A DNA stretch of 64,000 nt. Source: Chryseobacterium hagamense. GTDB lineage: Bacteria; Bacteroidota; Bacteroidia; Flavobacteriales; Weeksellaceae. Shown piece by piece: positions 16,711-26,186 of the stretch; the first letter of the stretch is position 1; every line of letters starts with the position of its first letter. Where the stretch lies: assembly GCF_007991455.1 (NCBI RefSeq), contig NZ_BJYJ01000004.1:62001-126000 (forward strand). The letters run 5' to 3'. The position numbers were made by a program, and so were the translations under genes. The notes beneath the pieces were generated by a model, which ran no database searches, was not told the origin of the DNA, and saw only the letters and a program-made list of their open reading frames with translations.

Positions 16711-17952
16711 ATGTTATACTATCTATATGAATATCTCGCCCACCACGGCATCCACCTTCCCGGAATGGGACTGCTGAGGTACATCTCGTTCCGGGCAGGA
16801 ATGGCGGTTCTGTTTTCCCTGACCATTGCTCTGGTCTTCGGCAAAAGGATCATCAATTACCTGCGGGCAAAGCAGATGGGTGAGCTGGTTCGTGACCTTG
16901 GACTGGACGGGCAGAAACAGAAGGAAGGAACACCAACCATGGGAGGGCTGATTGTTATTCTGGCCACCCTGATCCCTGTGCTCCTCTTTACAAGAATTAC
17001 CAATGTCTACATTGTGCTTCTTATCGTTTCAGTTATCTGGATGGGGGCAATCGGTTTTCTGGATGACTACTTAAAGAAAATCAAAAAGAATAAGGACGGC
17101 CTCAGCGGAAAATTTAAAATCGTAGGTCAGGTCGGCCTGGGACTGATTGTCGGGGTAACCATGTATTTCCATCCTGATGTCACCGTTAAAAGAAAATATT
17201 CGGATGCGAAGGTGGTGAACCGGAATAATGTGGAACAGAACTTTATGGCTACTGAAAAAATTGCCATTTCAACCGTGCCTTTTGCTAAAAACAACGAATT
17301 CGATTACAGCGGAATACTGTTCTGGATGAATGATAAAGATGCCCATGAGTGGGCCTGGGTAGTTTTCATCCCGATCGTCATTTTTATCGTAACGGCCGTT
17401 TCAAACGGAGCCAATATTACGGATGGGATCGACGGGCTTGCCGCCGGAACCAGCACCGTGATCCTCCTGACCCTCGGCCTGTTTGCCTACCTTTCCGGAA
17501 ACATTATTTTTGCGGATTACCTGAATATCATGTTCCTTCCCAATATGGGGGAAACCACCATTTTTGTAGTGGCCATGGTAGGTGCCGTTATCGGGTTTTT
17601 CTGGTACAACACCTATCCGGCCCAGGTTTTCATGGGCGATACCGGAAGCTTAATGCTGGGCGGTGTGATTGCCGTTCTGGCGATTATTTTAAGAAAAGAA
17701 CTGATGATTCCCGTGCTGTGCGGAATTTTCTTAATTGAAAATATTTCCGTGATGCTTCAGGTTATCGTATTCAAATACAGAAAAAGAAAATTCGGGCTGG
17801 AATATGCCCAGAATAACAGACTTTTCAGAATGTCCCCTCTGCATCACCATTATCAGAAGGGCGGCTTTCATGAGAGCAAAATTGTAAACCGGATGATCAT
17901 CATCGGGGTCATGTTGGCTATTGTCTGCCTGATTACCCTGAAAATGAGATAA
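16711..17952 (+). CDS. mraY: Phospho-MurNAc-pentapeptide-transferase MraY
   Basis: This 413-residue polytopic enzyme makes lipid I from UDP-MurNAc-pentapeptide and undecaprenyl phosphate. Visible motifs are GTPTMGG, the Asp pair in [17 protein letters not shown], and the HHHYQKGG loop near the C-terminus. It is longer than the ~360-residue proteobacterial enzyme because of a periplasmic insertion around residues 165-215, a feature seen in Bacteroidota homologues. Confidence 0.96.
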   Translation: MLYYLYEYLAHHGIHLPGMGLLRYISFRAGMAVLFSLTIALVFGKRIINYLRAKQMGELVRDLGLDGQKQKEGTPTMGGLIVILATLIPVLLFTRITNVYIVLLIVSVIWMGAIGFLDDYLKKIKKNKDGLSGKFKIVGQVGLGLIVGVTMYFHPDVTVKRKYSDAKVVNRNNVEQNFMATEKIAISTVPFAKNNEFDYSGILFWMNDKDAHEWAWVVFIPIVIFIVTAVSNGANITDGIDGLAAGTSTVILLTLGLFAYLSGNIIFADYLNIMFLPNMGETTIFVVAMVGAVIGFFWYNTYPAQVFMGDTGSLMLGGVIAVLAIILRKELMIPVLCGIFLIENISVMLQVIVFKYRKRKFGLEYAQNNRLFRMSPLHHHYQKGGFHESKIVNRMIIIGVMLAIVCLITLKMR

Positions 17953-17967
17953 AAATTAATTTAAAAA

Positions 17968-17993
17968 CCGAATGATTACCAAACGTCATTCGG
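17968..17993. repeat. Intra-operon hairpin between mraY and murD
   Basis: CCGAATGA (17968-17975) pairs with TCATTCGG (17986-17993) around a 10-nt loop. No T tract follows, so it may be an mRNA processing or stability element. Confidence 0.5.
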
Positions 17994-18012
17994 CCATTAA
18001 ATCAGAAATTAT

Positions 18013-19347
18013 ATGAAAATAGTTGTTTTAGGAGGAGGAGAAAGTGGCTGCGGCGCTGCTTATCTGGCGAAAAAGAAGGGCATGGAAGTCTTTCTTTCGG
18101 ATAAAGGTGCCATCAAAGACAATTACAGGCAGTTTCTTACCGGGCAGGACATTGAATTTGAGGAAGGAAGCCATGATGAAGAAAGGATCCTGAATGCAGA
18201 CTGGATCGTGAAAAGCCCGGGGATCCCGAAAAAGGCTGAAATGATCCGGAAGATCCAGGAGAAAGGCATCAGACTTTCCTCTGAGATTGAATTTGCCTCT
18301 GAATTTACCGATGCCAAAATCATCGCCATTACCGGAAGCAACGGAAAAACAACCACCACTTCCCTGATTTACTACATCCTGAAAAACGACGGGTTGAACG
18401 TAGGACTGGGCGGGAATATCGGTTACAGCTTTGCCAGGCAGGTGGCCGACGAAAACCATGAATATTATGTTTTGGAAGTAAGTTCCTTCCAACTGGATGA
18501 CATCCAGAATTTCAGGCCGTATATCTCTTTGCTGCTGAATCTGTCCCAGGACCATCTGGACCAGTATAACTACAACTATGAAGAATATGCGCTGGCCAAG
18601 TTCAGGATCGCTGAAAACCAGGAAAATGACAATTTCTTCATCTACAATAAAGATGACGAAATGAGCAAAAACATCCTGGAAAAATTAGAAATAAAGGCCA
18701 GAATGATTCCTTTCTCCACCAGAGAACAACTGACGGAAGGAGGATTCATCAACGGCGACCGGATAGAAATAAAGCTAAAAGATGATTTTTCCATGAAAAT
18801 TGATGAATTGTCACTTTTAGGAAACCATAATGTGGCAAACAGCTTAGCAGCATCCATTGCCGGTAAAATCCTGGAGATCAACAATGAGAGCATCAGAAAC
18901 TCATTGATGACCTTTCAGGCGGTGGAACACAGGCTGGAGCTGGTAACTGAAATCGATGGGGTAAAATACATCAACGACAGCAAGGCCACCAATGTGAATG
19001 CCACCTATTATGCGCTGGAAAGCATGAAAACCCCGACCGTATGGATTGTGGGCGGAGTAGACAAAGGAAATGACTACAGCGAAATTGAAGAATTAGTCAA
19101 AAGAAAAGTAAAGGCTATTGTCTGCCTCGGAATTGATAACGATAAGATTATCAATTTCTTTAAAGATAAAAAAAAATTTATTTACGATACCTCCAGCATG
19201 GAAAAAGCAGTGGAAATATCAAAATCGCTGGCAAAAAAAGGCGATACGGTTCTGCTGTCTCCCTGCTGTGCTAGCTTTGATTTATTCAGAAGCTATGAAG
19301 ACCGGGGGCATCAGTTTAAAGAGCAGGTAACAAAAGAAATCCGCTAA
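18013..19347 (+). CDS. murD: UDP-MurNAc-L-alanine:D-glutamate ligase MurD
   Basis: This 444-residue Mur ligase has the ATP loop AITGSNGKTTT, the central-domain motif LNLSQDHLD and the C-terminal motif NDSKATN. It adds D-Glu to UDP-MurNAc-L-Ala in the cytoplasm. Length is standard. Confidence 0.97.
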   Translation: MKIVVLGGGESGCGAAYLAKKKGMEVFLSDKGAIKDNYRQFLTGQDIEFEEGSHDEERILNADWIVKSPGIPKKAEMIRKIQEKGIRLSSEIEFASEFTDAKIIAITGSNGKTTTTSLIYYILKNDGLNVGLGGNIGYSFARQVADENHEYYVLEVSSFQLDDIQNFRPYISLLLNLSQDHLDQYNYNYEEYALAKFRIAENQENDNFFIYNKDDEMSKNILEKLEIKARMIPFSTREQLTEGGFINGDRIEIKLKDDFSMKIDELSLLGNHNVANSLAASIAGKILEINNESIRNSLMTFQAVEHRLELVTEIDGVKYINDSKATNVNATYYALESMKTPTVWIVGGVDKGNDYSEIEELVKRKVKAIVCLGIDNDKIINFFKDKKKFIYDTSSMEKAVEISKSLAKKGDTVLLSPCCASFDLFRSYEDRGHQFKEQVTKEIR

Positions 19348-19369
19348 CCCATCTTAGCGAACACGAATT

Positions 19370-20608
19370 ATGAACGGACAGGACACAGATAGCAGATTTG
19401 AATTTCTAAAGGGCGATAAAGTACTTTGGATGGTTATTCTCGTGATCTCCATTTTCTCTATTTTCCCTGTATACTCTGCCAGTTCGAACCTGGAATATAT
19501 TGTCAACAACGGCACCACTACCGGTCACGTTATCAAACATATGTTTTTTGTGGTTTTGGGACTGGGAATTATGAGAGTGGTCGGAATGGTGAAGTACGAA
19601 TACATCGGCAAGCTCAGCAGCATCCTGCTTGGCTTAATGGTGGTTTTACTGATCGTCACGATGTTTACGGGACAGACCATTGATGGGGCAAGTGCCTCCC
19701 GATGGCTTAAAATTCCGGGAACGCCCATCTCTTTCCAGCCCTCCTCATTCGCTTTCCTGATGCTGATTATTTACCTGTGCCGGTATCTCACCAAGAAAAT
19801 TACCCGTGAGCGTTTACCCATCGAAAACATCATGTATATTTTCGGGCCGATCCTGCTTGTTTTTGTTCTGGTAGCAAAAGACAACGGTTCCACTGCCCTG
19901 ATGATCCTGATGGTTTCCGTAGTGGTCCTCGTCATCGGGCAGCTGCACTGGAAATACATTGCCGGATTTATTTCCGCTTCATTCATCGCGATCGTACTGT
20001 TTTTACTGATTGCTTTAAATACCAACCTTATCGGCGGAAACCGGGTACATACCTGGATGAGCCGGATTGAGACCTTTACTTCGAGCAAAGCCAAAAGTGC
20101 CGATGTGGACGATGAAAGCGTAAAAGCCAAGAATTACCAGGTCATGCAGGCCAAAGCCGCCATTGTTCACGGAGGAATTACCGGAATGGGACCCGGGAAA
20201 AGTGCTTTAAAACAAATGCTTCCCCAGTCGGCCTCCGATTTTATCTTTGCAGTGATTGTAGAAGAATACGGTGTTATAGGGGCTGTATTTTTAGTCAGTC
20301 TCTATCTGATTATGATTATCCGGATTGTGATGATTGCCAGTAAGATGCCTGCATTTTTCGGCTCCCTGCTCGTGCTCAGCCTTGGAGTGATGATTTTTGT
20401 ACAGCTTGCGGTAAATATTGCCGTTGCCGTCAATCTGATTCCGGTTACCGGACAGCCGCTGCCGCTGATCAGCTACGGAGGAACCTCGATGCTCGTAACG
20501 TATCTGCAGCTGGGAATTATCCTGAACATCAGCTCAAGGATCCAGATTTACGATGAAGAAGGAATGGGCAAAAAACAGAGCATTGCCGAAATAAACGATA
20601 TTGCATAA
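19370..20608 (+). CDS. ftsW: Peptidoglycan glycosyltransferase FtsW
   Basis: This 412-residue SEDS-family polytopic membrane protein has the signature QPLPLISYGGTSML and the GGITGMGPGKS loop. It polymerises glycan strands at the septum together with the FtsI transpeptidase encoded in the same cluster. A charged insertion (about residues 235-255) in a periplasmic loop is present. Confidence 0.95.
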   Translation: MNGQDTDSRFEFLKGDKVLWMVILVISIFSIFPVYSASSNLEYIVNNGTTTGHVIKHMFFVVLGLGIMRVVGMVKYEYIGKLSSILLGLMVVLLIVTMFTGQTIDGASASRWLKIPGTPISFQPSSFAFLMLIIYLCRYLTKKITRERLPIENIMYIFGPILLVFVLVAKDNGSTALMILMVSVVVLVIGQLHWKYIAGFISASFIAIVLFLLIALNTNLIGGNRVHTWMSRIETFTSSKAKSADVDDESVKAKNYQVMQAKAAIVHGGITGMGPGKSALKQMLPQSASDFIFAVIVEEYGVIGAVFLVSLYLIMIIRIVMIASKMPAFFGSLLVLSLGVMIFVQLAVNIAVAVNLIPVTGQPLPLISYGGTSMLVTYLQLGIILNISSRIQIYDEEGMGKKQSIAEINDIA

Positions 20609-20635
20609 AAAATAAACTTGGAAACAGACTTTAAA

Positions 20636-21757
20636 ATGAATAATCATTCAGCCAATAGCCAGCAGCCAGCAGCCATCCGTGTCTTATTATCGGGGGGCGG
20701 AACGGGAGGACACATCTTTCCGGCTATTGCTATTGCCGATGAGATCCGAAAAAGATATCCGGATGCCGAGTTTTTATTCATCGGGGCCAACGGCAAAATG
20801 GAAATGGAAAAGGTTCCGCAGGCCGGCTACCGCATCGAAGGAATTGACATTGCCGGCATAAACCGGGGAAACATGCTGTCGAATTTAGGTCTGCCATTCA
20901 AGATTCTGAAGAGCCTGTCCCGGTCGAAAAGGATCATCAAAGATTTCAATCCGGACTTTGCAGTCGGAACCGGAGGATTTGCCAGCGGACCCGCCTTATA
21001 TGAAGCAAGCAAACTGGGTATCCCGATTTTCATTCAGGAGCAGAATGCCCATGCCGGAGTAACGAATAAAATTTTAAGTAAGAAAGCAAAAGCCGTATTT
21101 ACCGCCTACCCGAAAGTGGAAGGCTTCCCGGCTGAAAAAATAAAGTTCCTGGGCAACCCGATCCGTGAAAACATTGTATCGGGAATGCAGGACAGTACCC
21201 GGGCCAAAGAAAGGATGGGGCTCGATAAAGATAAGCTGACCATCTTATCAGTCGGCGGTTCACTAGGTTCAAGAACCCTGAATAACGGATGGAAAGATCA
21301 TCTGGAAGACGTAAAAGAAAAAGGCTACCAGCTGATCTGGCAGACGGGAAAACTGGATTACAGCGAACTATCTTCAAGTCTCCGGCTTCCGGCTTCCGTC
21401 CAGCTGAAAGAATTCATCAAAGACATGGAAACCGCCTATTCCGCAGCGGATGTGATTGTTTCCCGGGCAGGTGCCATTGCCATTTCAGAACTGGCCGTAG
21501 CTCAGAAACCGGTCCTGCTGGTTCCCTTCCCGTTTGCAGCGGAAGACCATCAGACCAAAAATGCCCTGAACCTCGTGGAGAAAAATGCCGCCAGAATGGT
21601 AAAAGACACGGAGATGAAAGATCAGTTCTGGAACACGCTTTCAGAAATTTGCGACCATGAAAGCTTAAGGAAAGAAATGTCCCGGAACCTCAGCTACTTT
21701 GCCAAACCGCACGCAGCAAAAGAGATTGTGGACGAGATTTTTAAAGCAATAGATTAA
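20636..21757 (+). CDS. murG: Lipid II synthase MurG
   Basis: This protein has 373 residues from the ATG at 20636; an in-frame TTG at 20618 is less likely. The N-terminal glycine loop LLSGGGTGGHIFPA, the donor-binding block with LGNPIRENI, and the C-terminal SRAGAIAISEL and PFPFAAEDHQTKNA are all diagnostic. It transfers GlcNAc to lipid I at the inner face of the membrane. Confidence 0.96.
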   Translation: MNNHSANSQQPAAIRVLLSGGGTGGHIFPAIAIADEIRKRYPDAEFLFIGANGKMEMEKVPQAGYRIEGIDIAGINRGNMLSNLGLPFKILKSLSRSKRIIKDFNPDFAVGTGGFASGPALYEASKLGIPIFIQEQNAHAGVTNKILSKKAKAVFTAYPKVEGFPAEKIKFLGNPIRENIVSGMQDSTRAKERMGLDKDKLTILSVGGSLGSRTLNNGWKDHLEDVKEKGYQLIWQTGKLDYSELSSSLRLPASVQLKEFIKDMETAYSAADVIVSRAGAIAISELAVAQKPVLLVPFPFAAEDHQTKNALNLVEKNAARMVKDTEMKDQFWNTLSEICDHESLRKEMSRNLSYFAKPHAAKEIVDEIFKAID

Positions 21758-21772
21758 AAAAAATTAGTAATG

Positions 21773-21794
21773 CAGAAGCCATTACAAGCTTCTG
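21773..21794. repeat. Intra-operon hairpin between murG and murC
   Basis: CAGAAGC (21773-21779) pairs with GCTTCTG (21788-21794). There is no T tract. Confidence 0.4.
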
Positions 21795-21813
21795 AAAAGG
21801 TTATCAAGATAAA

Positions 21814-23187
21814 ATGAACAGTTTAAAGACATATCAGAATTTTTATTTCGTCGGCATCGGGGGAATCGGGATGAGTGCGCTGGCACGTTATTTCCATGCC
21901 TCAGGCAAAAAAGTTCTGGGCTACGATAAAACCAATACCAAACTCACACAGGCCCTGATAAGCGAAGGAATTGATATCGTTTTTGAAGATGTTATTGACG
22001 AAAGAATCACCGTACTTCAGAAAGAAGATACGTTGGTGGTTTATACCCCGGCCATCAAAGTGCTTGGAATTCTGGATTACTTCAGCGATAATCGGTTTGA
22101 AGTATTGAAGCGGGCAAAAGTATTGGGCCTGATTACTGAAAATACCAATTGTATCGCTGTCGCCGGAACCCATGGAAAGACCACGACTTCTACCCTGGTA
22201 TCCCACCTGTGTAAAGAAGCGGGCCTGTCTTTTTCCTGTTTCCTGGGAGGAATTTCCGAAAATTTTAAATCGAATTTCCTGTACAACGGTTCCCGATATT
22301 CTGTAGTGGAAGCCGATGAGTATGACCGGAGTTTCCTGAACCTTTCACCGGATTGGGCCGTGATCACTTCTACCGATGCCGACCATCTGGATATTTACGG
22401 CGATAAAAATACCATCGAAGAAGGGTTCAGGCAGTTTGCTGCCCTGGTTCCGGACGATAAGCAGCTGTTTGTACGTAAAGGTATCGAAATCGGAAGACCG
22501 TCCCTGACGTATGCCGTCAATGAAGAAGCCGATTATTACTCCGATAACCTGAGAATGGAGGGAGACCATATTTATTTCGACTTCCATACGCCCACTGAAA
22601 CCGTAAAGGATTTCATCTGGGGAATTCCGGGTATCCATAATGTTGAAAACGCAACCGTGGCATTGGCCATTCTTCATAATCTAGGGGTAGATTTCGAAAC
22701 TCTGAAAAAAGCAATTGCCAATTTCATGGGGATTAAAAGAAGATACACCAAGCACCGGTATCCGGATGGTAAAATATATATCGACGACTATGCCCACCAT
22801 CCGACGGAAATCAATGCGGTAATAGGATCGATCCGGACCTTCTACCCTGATAAGAAACTGCTGGTGGTTTTTCAGCCGCACCTCTTTAGCCGGACCCGGG
22901 ATTTTGCCGACGGATTTGCCGAAAGCCTCAGCCGCGCAGATGAACTGATTTTGCTGGATATCTATCCCGCCAGAGAAATTCAGGAAAATTTTGAAGAAAT
23001 TACTTCCGATTGGTTGTTAAAAAAAGTAACTTTAATTAAAAAGGAAGTTTCAACCTTAAACGAAGCTTTCAGGACTATAAAAGAAAAAGATTTCGACATC
23101 CTTCTCACCGTAGGCGCAGGAAACATTGATACCCTGTATGATCCTGTCTGTGAATGGATGAATGGAACACAAAGCACACAGAGATAA
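21814..23187 (+). CDS. murC: UDP-MurNAc:L-alanine ligase MurC
   Basis: This 457-residue Mur ligase has the N-terminal IGGIGMSALA loop, the ATP motif AVAGTHGKTTT, EADEYDRSFL and the C-terminal DDYAHHPTEI. It starts the peptide stem of peptidoglycan. The last few residues (GTQSTQR) are encoded by a CACAAAG-type repeat that flanks the downstream inserted element, so the C-terminus may have been altered by insertion. Confidence 0.96.
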   Translation: MNSLKTYQNFYFVGIGGIGMSALARYFHASGKKVLGYDKTNTKLTQALISEGIDIVFEDVIDERITVLQKEDTLVVYTPAIKVLGILDYFSDNRFEVLKRAKVLGLITENTNCIAVAGTHGKTTTSTLVSHLCKEAGLSFSCFLGGISENFKSNFLYNGSRYSVVEADEYDRSFLNLSPDWAVITSTDADHLDIYGDKNTIEEGFRQFAALVPDDKQLFVRKGIEIGRPSLTYAVNEEADYYSDNLRMEGDHIYFDFHTPTETVKDFIWGIPGIHNVENATVALAILHNLGVDFETLKKAIANFMGIKRRYTKHRYPDGKIYIDDYAHHPTEINAVIGSIRTFYPDKKLLVVFQPHLFSRTRDFADGFAESLSRADELILLDIYPAREIQENFEEITSDWLLKKVTLIKKEVSTLNEAFRTIKEKDFDILLTVGAGNIDTLYDPVCEWMNGTQSTQR

Positions 23188-23196
23188 ATAAAAATC

Positions 23197-23222
23197 GTTT
23201 CACAAAGCCGCTTCGCTTATAA
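23197..23222. repeat. Left 26-bp inverted repeat
   Basis: It begins GTTTCACAAAGCCGCTTCGC and matches the reverse complement of 23655-23680 at 25 of 26 positions. Confidence 0.9.
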
Positions 23223-23260
23223 TAGAAGAATACCGGCAACGAAATTATAAAAACACACAA

Positions 23261-23644
23261 ATGAATGAAAATGAAATTGCAAAAATTATTATTGATGCAG
23301 GTTTAAAAGTGCATAGAAGTTTGGGACAAGGGTTATATGAAACTGTTTACGAGCAATGTCTTGAATATGAACTATTGAACAGAGGATTATTTGTTGAAAG
23401 ACAGAAATTCCTTTCAATACAATATGAAAACCTGAAAGTATCGAATGCATTTAAAATCGATTTATTGGTTGAAAATAAAGTGGTAATAGAAATTAAAGCA
23501 CAGGAAAGTCTTGACAATTATCATAATGCACAGCTTTTAAATTATTTAAAATTAGGAAATTATAAATTAGGTTTATTATTAAATTTTAATTCTAGACTTT
23601 TTAAAAATGGGATTAACAGAATAATAAATGGATATTTGAAATAG
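23261..23644 (+). CDS. GxxExxY protein (PD-(D/E)XK superfamily)
   Basis: This 127-residue protein has the name-giving motif G24-x-x-E27-x-x-Y30 and a nuclease-like core D67...E77-I-K79 (KIDLLVENKVVIEIKA). This small family is widespread in Bacteroidota and is classed with PD-(D/E)XK nucleases, though no activity is established to my knowledge. It is clearly more AT-rich than the dcw genes around it and is framed by long inverted repeats, which points to recent acquisition. Confidence 0.85.
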   Translation: MNENEIAKIIIDAGLKVHRSLGQGLYETVYEQCLEYELLNRGLFVERQKFLSIQYENLKVSNAFKIDLLVENKVVIEIKAQESLDNYHNAQLLNYLKLGNYKLGLLLNFNSRLFKNGINRIINGYLK

Positions 23645-23654
23645 CTGTCAGCTT

Positions 23655-23680
23655 TTATAAGCGAAGCGGCTTGGTGAAAC
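23655..23680. repeat. Right 26-bp inverted repeat
   Basis: It starts TTATAAGCGAAGCGGCTTGG, is complementary to 23197-23222 with one mismatch, and begins 10 nt after the GxxExxY stop codon. Confidence 0.9.
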
Positions 23681-23724
23681 TAAAAAAGAACAAGCTTCGT
23701 GAACTTTGTGTTCAAAAAAAGAAA

Positions 23725-24696
23725 ATGAAAAAGAAATACAGAATATTAAAAATTGCCGTAACAGTGATCATCCTTGGGTTCCTGCTGAGTTTCTCGTTGA
23801 AGAAATTCGGGGGGCAGGAGATTACGGACAATCAGATTTCTGTAAAGATGAATGAAAGGACGCCGGTGTATTTTATTGATGAAAAAGACATCCGTGAGAT
23901 CGTGAAAAAAGAAAATCCTTCCGGAAAAGTGGGCGACCTGGACATTCCGGCGTTGGAGAAGAAGATCAGCAATCTTCCGGCAGTAGACAGCGCCAATGTT
24001 TATCTGAACCTGAACGGCAAGCTGAACCTTGACATCAGGCAGAGGGTTCCGGTATTCAGACTGAATAAAGAAGGAAGAGACTTTTATGTTGATGAAAAAG
24101 GGGTGGAATTCCCGATTTCCAAAACCTATTCACATCCCTGTATGCTGGTGACCGGAAATGTGAAACGGGACGAATATGAAAAGCTGGCCGAACTGGTGGA
24201 AAAGATCGATAAGGATGATTTCAGCAAGAAATATTTCATCGGAATCTCCAAAGACCGGAACGGCAATTATAACCTCCTGACCAGTGAAGGCCATTACAAA
24301 GTGGAAATCGGTGACCTGGACCATATTGATTTTAAGGTAAGAGGATTTAAAACCTTCGTGGAAAAATACCTGGTGTATCAGGATCCTGAAAAATACAGCC
24401 GGGTTTCGGTAAAATACCAGAACCAGATCGTCACAACGTTGAATCCTTATTTTAAAGAAAACGACAGTATTCTGCAGGCCGGCAATAAAGAACTGGCCAA
24501 AGCACCTTTGGTAACGGTAAGAAAGACAGAGGGCCAGCCTAAACTGACGGAAAGCCGGAAAATATCTTCTCCCTCAGTAAAAGCGAAGGAGAGTGAAAAA
24601 AAGAAAACAATAACCACGCTCAGAGAAACTAAAAGAATAGAGAAAAAGCCCGCGGCGGCAAAGCCGAAGAAAAAGGCAACGGTTAAAATAGAATAA
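23725..24696 (+). CDS. ftsQ: Division protein FtsQ
   Basis: This protein has 323 residues from the ATG at 23725. An upstream in-frame TTG at 23671 lies inside the right inverted repeat of the inserted element and is rejected. It has one membrane helix (about 8-25), then a POTRA-like region (VYFIDEKDIREIV) and a beta domain with DFYVDEKGVEFPIS. The C-terminal ~60 residues are Lys/Ala/Pro-rich. It belongs to the FtsQLB complex. The insertion of the GxxExxY cassette now separates it from murC. Confidence 0.88.
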   Translation: MKKKYRILKIAVTVIILGFLLSFSLKKFGGQEITDNQISVKMNERTPVYFIDEKDIREIVKKENPSGKVGDLDIPALEKKISNLPAVDSANVYLNLNGKLNLDIRQRVPVFRLNKEGRDFYVDEKGVEFPISKTYSHPCMLVTGNVKRDEYEKLAELVEKIDKDDFSKKYFIGISKDRNGNYNLLTSEGHYKVEIGDLDHIDFKVRGFKTFVEKYLVYQDPEKYSRVSVKYQNQIVTTLNPYFKENDSILQAGNKELAKAPLVTVRKTEGQPKLTESRKISSPSVKAKESEKKKTITTLRETKRIEKKPAAAKPKKKATVKIE

Positions 24697-24715
24697 AAAA
24701 TCAAATCGATATAAA

Positions 24716-26107
24716 ATGGAAAATCAAGAGTATTCAGTAGGTCTGGACATCGGGACGACGAAAATCGTCGCGATTGTCGGGAGGAGGAATGCGCACGGGA
24801 AAATAGAAGTTCTCGGTGTAGGAAAGGCGAAAAGTCTTGGGGTTCACAAAGGGATTGTGAATAATATTTCGCAGACCATTAATTCAATTAAGGCTGCAGT
24901 GTCAGAGGCACAGTCCAGTGCAGGCGTTCCGATCCGTAAAGTGACGGTAGGGATTGCAGGAAAACACATCCGTTCCCTGCAGCACTCGGATTATATTATG
25001 CGTGAGCACCCCGATAAGTTTATTACAGATGACGACATTGAAGCATTGAAAGACCAGGTCAAGAAGCTGGTCATGCTTCCCGGTGAAGAAATTATCCATG
25101 TTCTTCCCCAGGAATATAAAGTGGATTCCGAAGGAGAGATCCAGGAGCCTGTAGGAATGCATGGCAAACGTCTGGAAGCCAACTTCCATGTAGTGGTCGG
25201 GCAGATGGGAAGCATCCGTAATATTGCGAGATGCGTCCGTGAAGCCGGGCTGGAAATGGAAGCCCTTACCCTGGAACCGCTGGCATCTTCAGAAGCGGTT
25301 CTTACCAAAGAAGAAAAAGAGGCCGGTGTGGCCATTGTAGATATCGGGGGCGGAACCACGGATATTGCAATTTTTAAAGACAATATCATCCGCCATACCT
25401 GTGTAATTCCTTATGGCGGCGGTATCATTACAGACGATATCAAAGAAGGATGCTCCATCATTGAAAAACATGCCGAGCAACTGAAGGTAAAATTCGGTTC
25501 TGCAGTTCCGGAGCTTGAAAAAGACAGTACCTACGTTACCATTCCGGGGCTCCACGGAAGACCGGACAAAGAAATTTCCCTGAAAACCCTGGCCCAGATC
25601 ATCAACGCGCGGGTGGAAGAAATCCTTGAAATGGTGAATACCGAATTAAAGGCCTACGGTGCCTTTGAACAGAAGAAGAAACTGATTGCAGGAATTGTGC
25701 TTACAGGAGGCGGATCCAACCTGAAACACCTCCGTCAGCTCGCCAATTATACCACCGGTTTCGACAGCCGTATAGGTTTTGCAAATGAGTATGTGGCGAA
25801 TGATAAAAATCAGTATCTTAAAGGCCCGGAATTTGCTACTTCGATCGGGTTATTAATGGAAAGCCTGAAGATCCGCGACAAAAAACAGATTGCTGAAGCA
25901 CAACTTCCTGTAGAAGAGGAAGTTCAGCCGCAACCGAAGGCAGATACAGTAGCTGCTGAGGCAGAAGCCGTGCCTCAGGTACAGCAGCCGGAGCCTGTTC
26001 TGCCGCTGGAAACGGTAAGTGAACAGCAGCAGAAAAGGGCAGCAAAGCTTACTTTCGGGCAGTCACTGATGGAAAAAGTGAAAAAATTTTTTGAGGAAGT
26101 AGAGTAA
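24716..26107 (+). CDS. ftsA: Division protein FtsA
   Basis: This 463-residue actin-like ATPase tethers FtsZ to the membrane. Phosphate motifs are DIGTTKIVAIVG near the N-terminus and DIGGGTTDIAIF in the middle, with an SHS2/1C domain between. TGGGSNLKHL is the adenosine motif. A Glu/Pro/Gln-rich linker (about 385-440) leads to a C-terminal amphipathic helix (LMEKVKKFFEEVE) that fits the membrane-targeting sequence. Confidence 0.96.
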   Translation: MENQEYSVGLDIGTTKIVAIVGRRNAHGKIEVLGVGKAKSLGVHKGIVNNISQTINSIKAAVSEAQSSAGVPIRKVTVGIAGKHIRSLQHSDYIMREHPDKFITDDDIEALKDQVKKLVMLPGEEIIHVLPQEYKVDSEGEIQEPVGMHGKRLEANFHVVVGQMGSIRNIARCVREAGLEMEALTLEPLASSEAVLTKEEKEAGVAIVDIGGGTTDIAIFKDNIIRHTCVIPYGGGIITDDIKEGCSIIEKHAEQLKVKFGSAVPELEKDSTYVTIPGLHGRPDKEISLKTLAQIINARVEEILEMVNTELKAYGAFEQKKKLIAGIVLTGGGSNLKHLRQLANYTTGFDSRIGFANEYVANDKNQYLKGPEFATSIGLLMESLKIRDKKQIAEAQLPVEEEVQPQPKADTVAAEAEAVPQVQQPEPVLPLETVSEQQQKRAAKLTFGQSLMEKVKKFFEEVE

Positions 26108-26186
26108 ATTATAAAAGAGAAGTGATAAGATGTGAATGATGCCTCAATTATCATGAATCGGTTATTAATTATTAAAAAGAAAAGTT

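Larger units (their letters stand above)
23165..23713. mobile_element. GxxExxY gene cassette framed by inverted repeats
   Basis: The element lies between murC and ftsQ. The inner inverted repeats, 23197-23222 and 23655-23680, are 26 bp with one mismatch. An outer pair of 10 bp (23165-23174 GAACACAAAG and 23704-23713 CTTTGTGTTC) is also complementary. Inside is one AT-rich gene in the same direction as the operon. No clear target-site duplication was found. The arrangement resembles intervening sequences whose ends form a long RNA stem; mobility is inferred. Confidence 0.55.

Noticed and set aside
23671..23724. TTG at 23671 as the ftsQ start
   Set aside because: It lies within the right inverted repeat of the inserted element; the ATG at 23725 directly precedes the cytoplasmic lysines and membrane helix.
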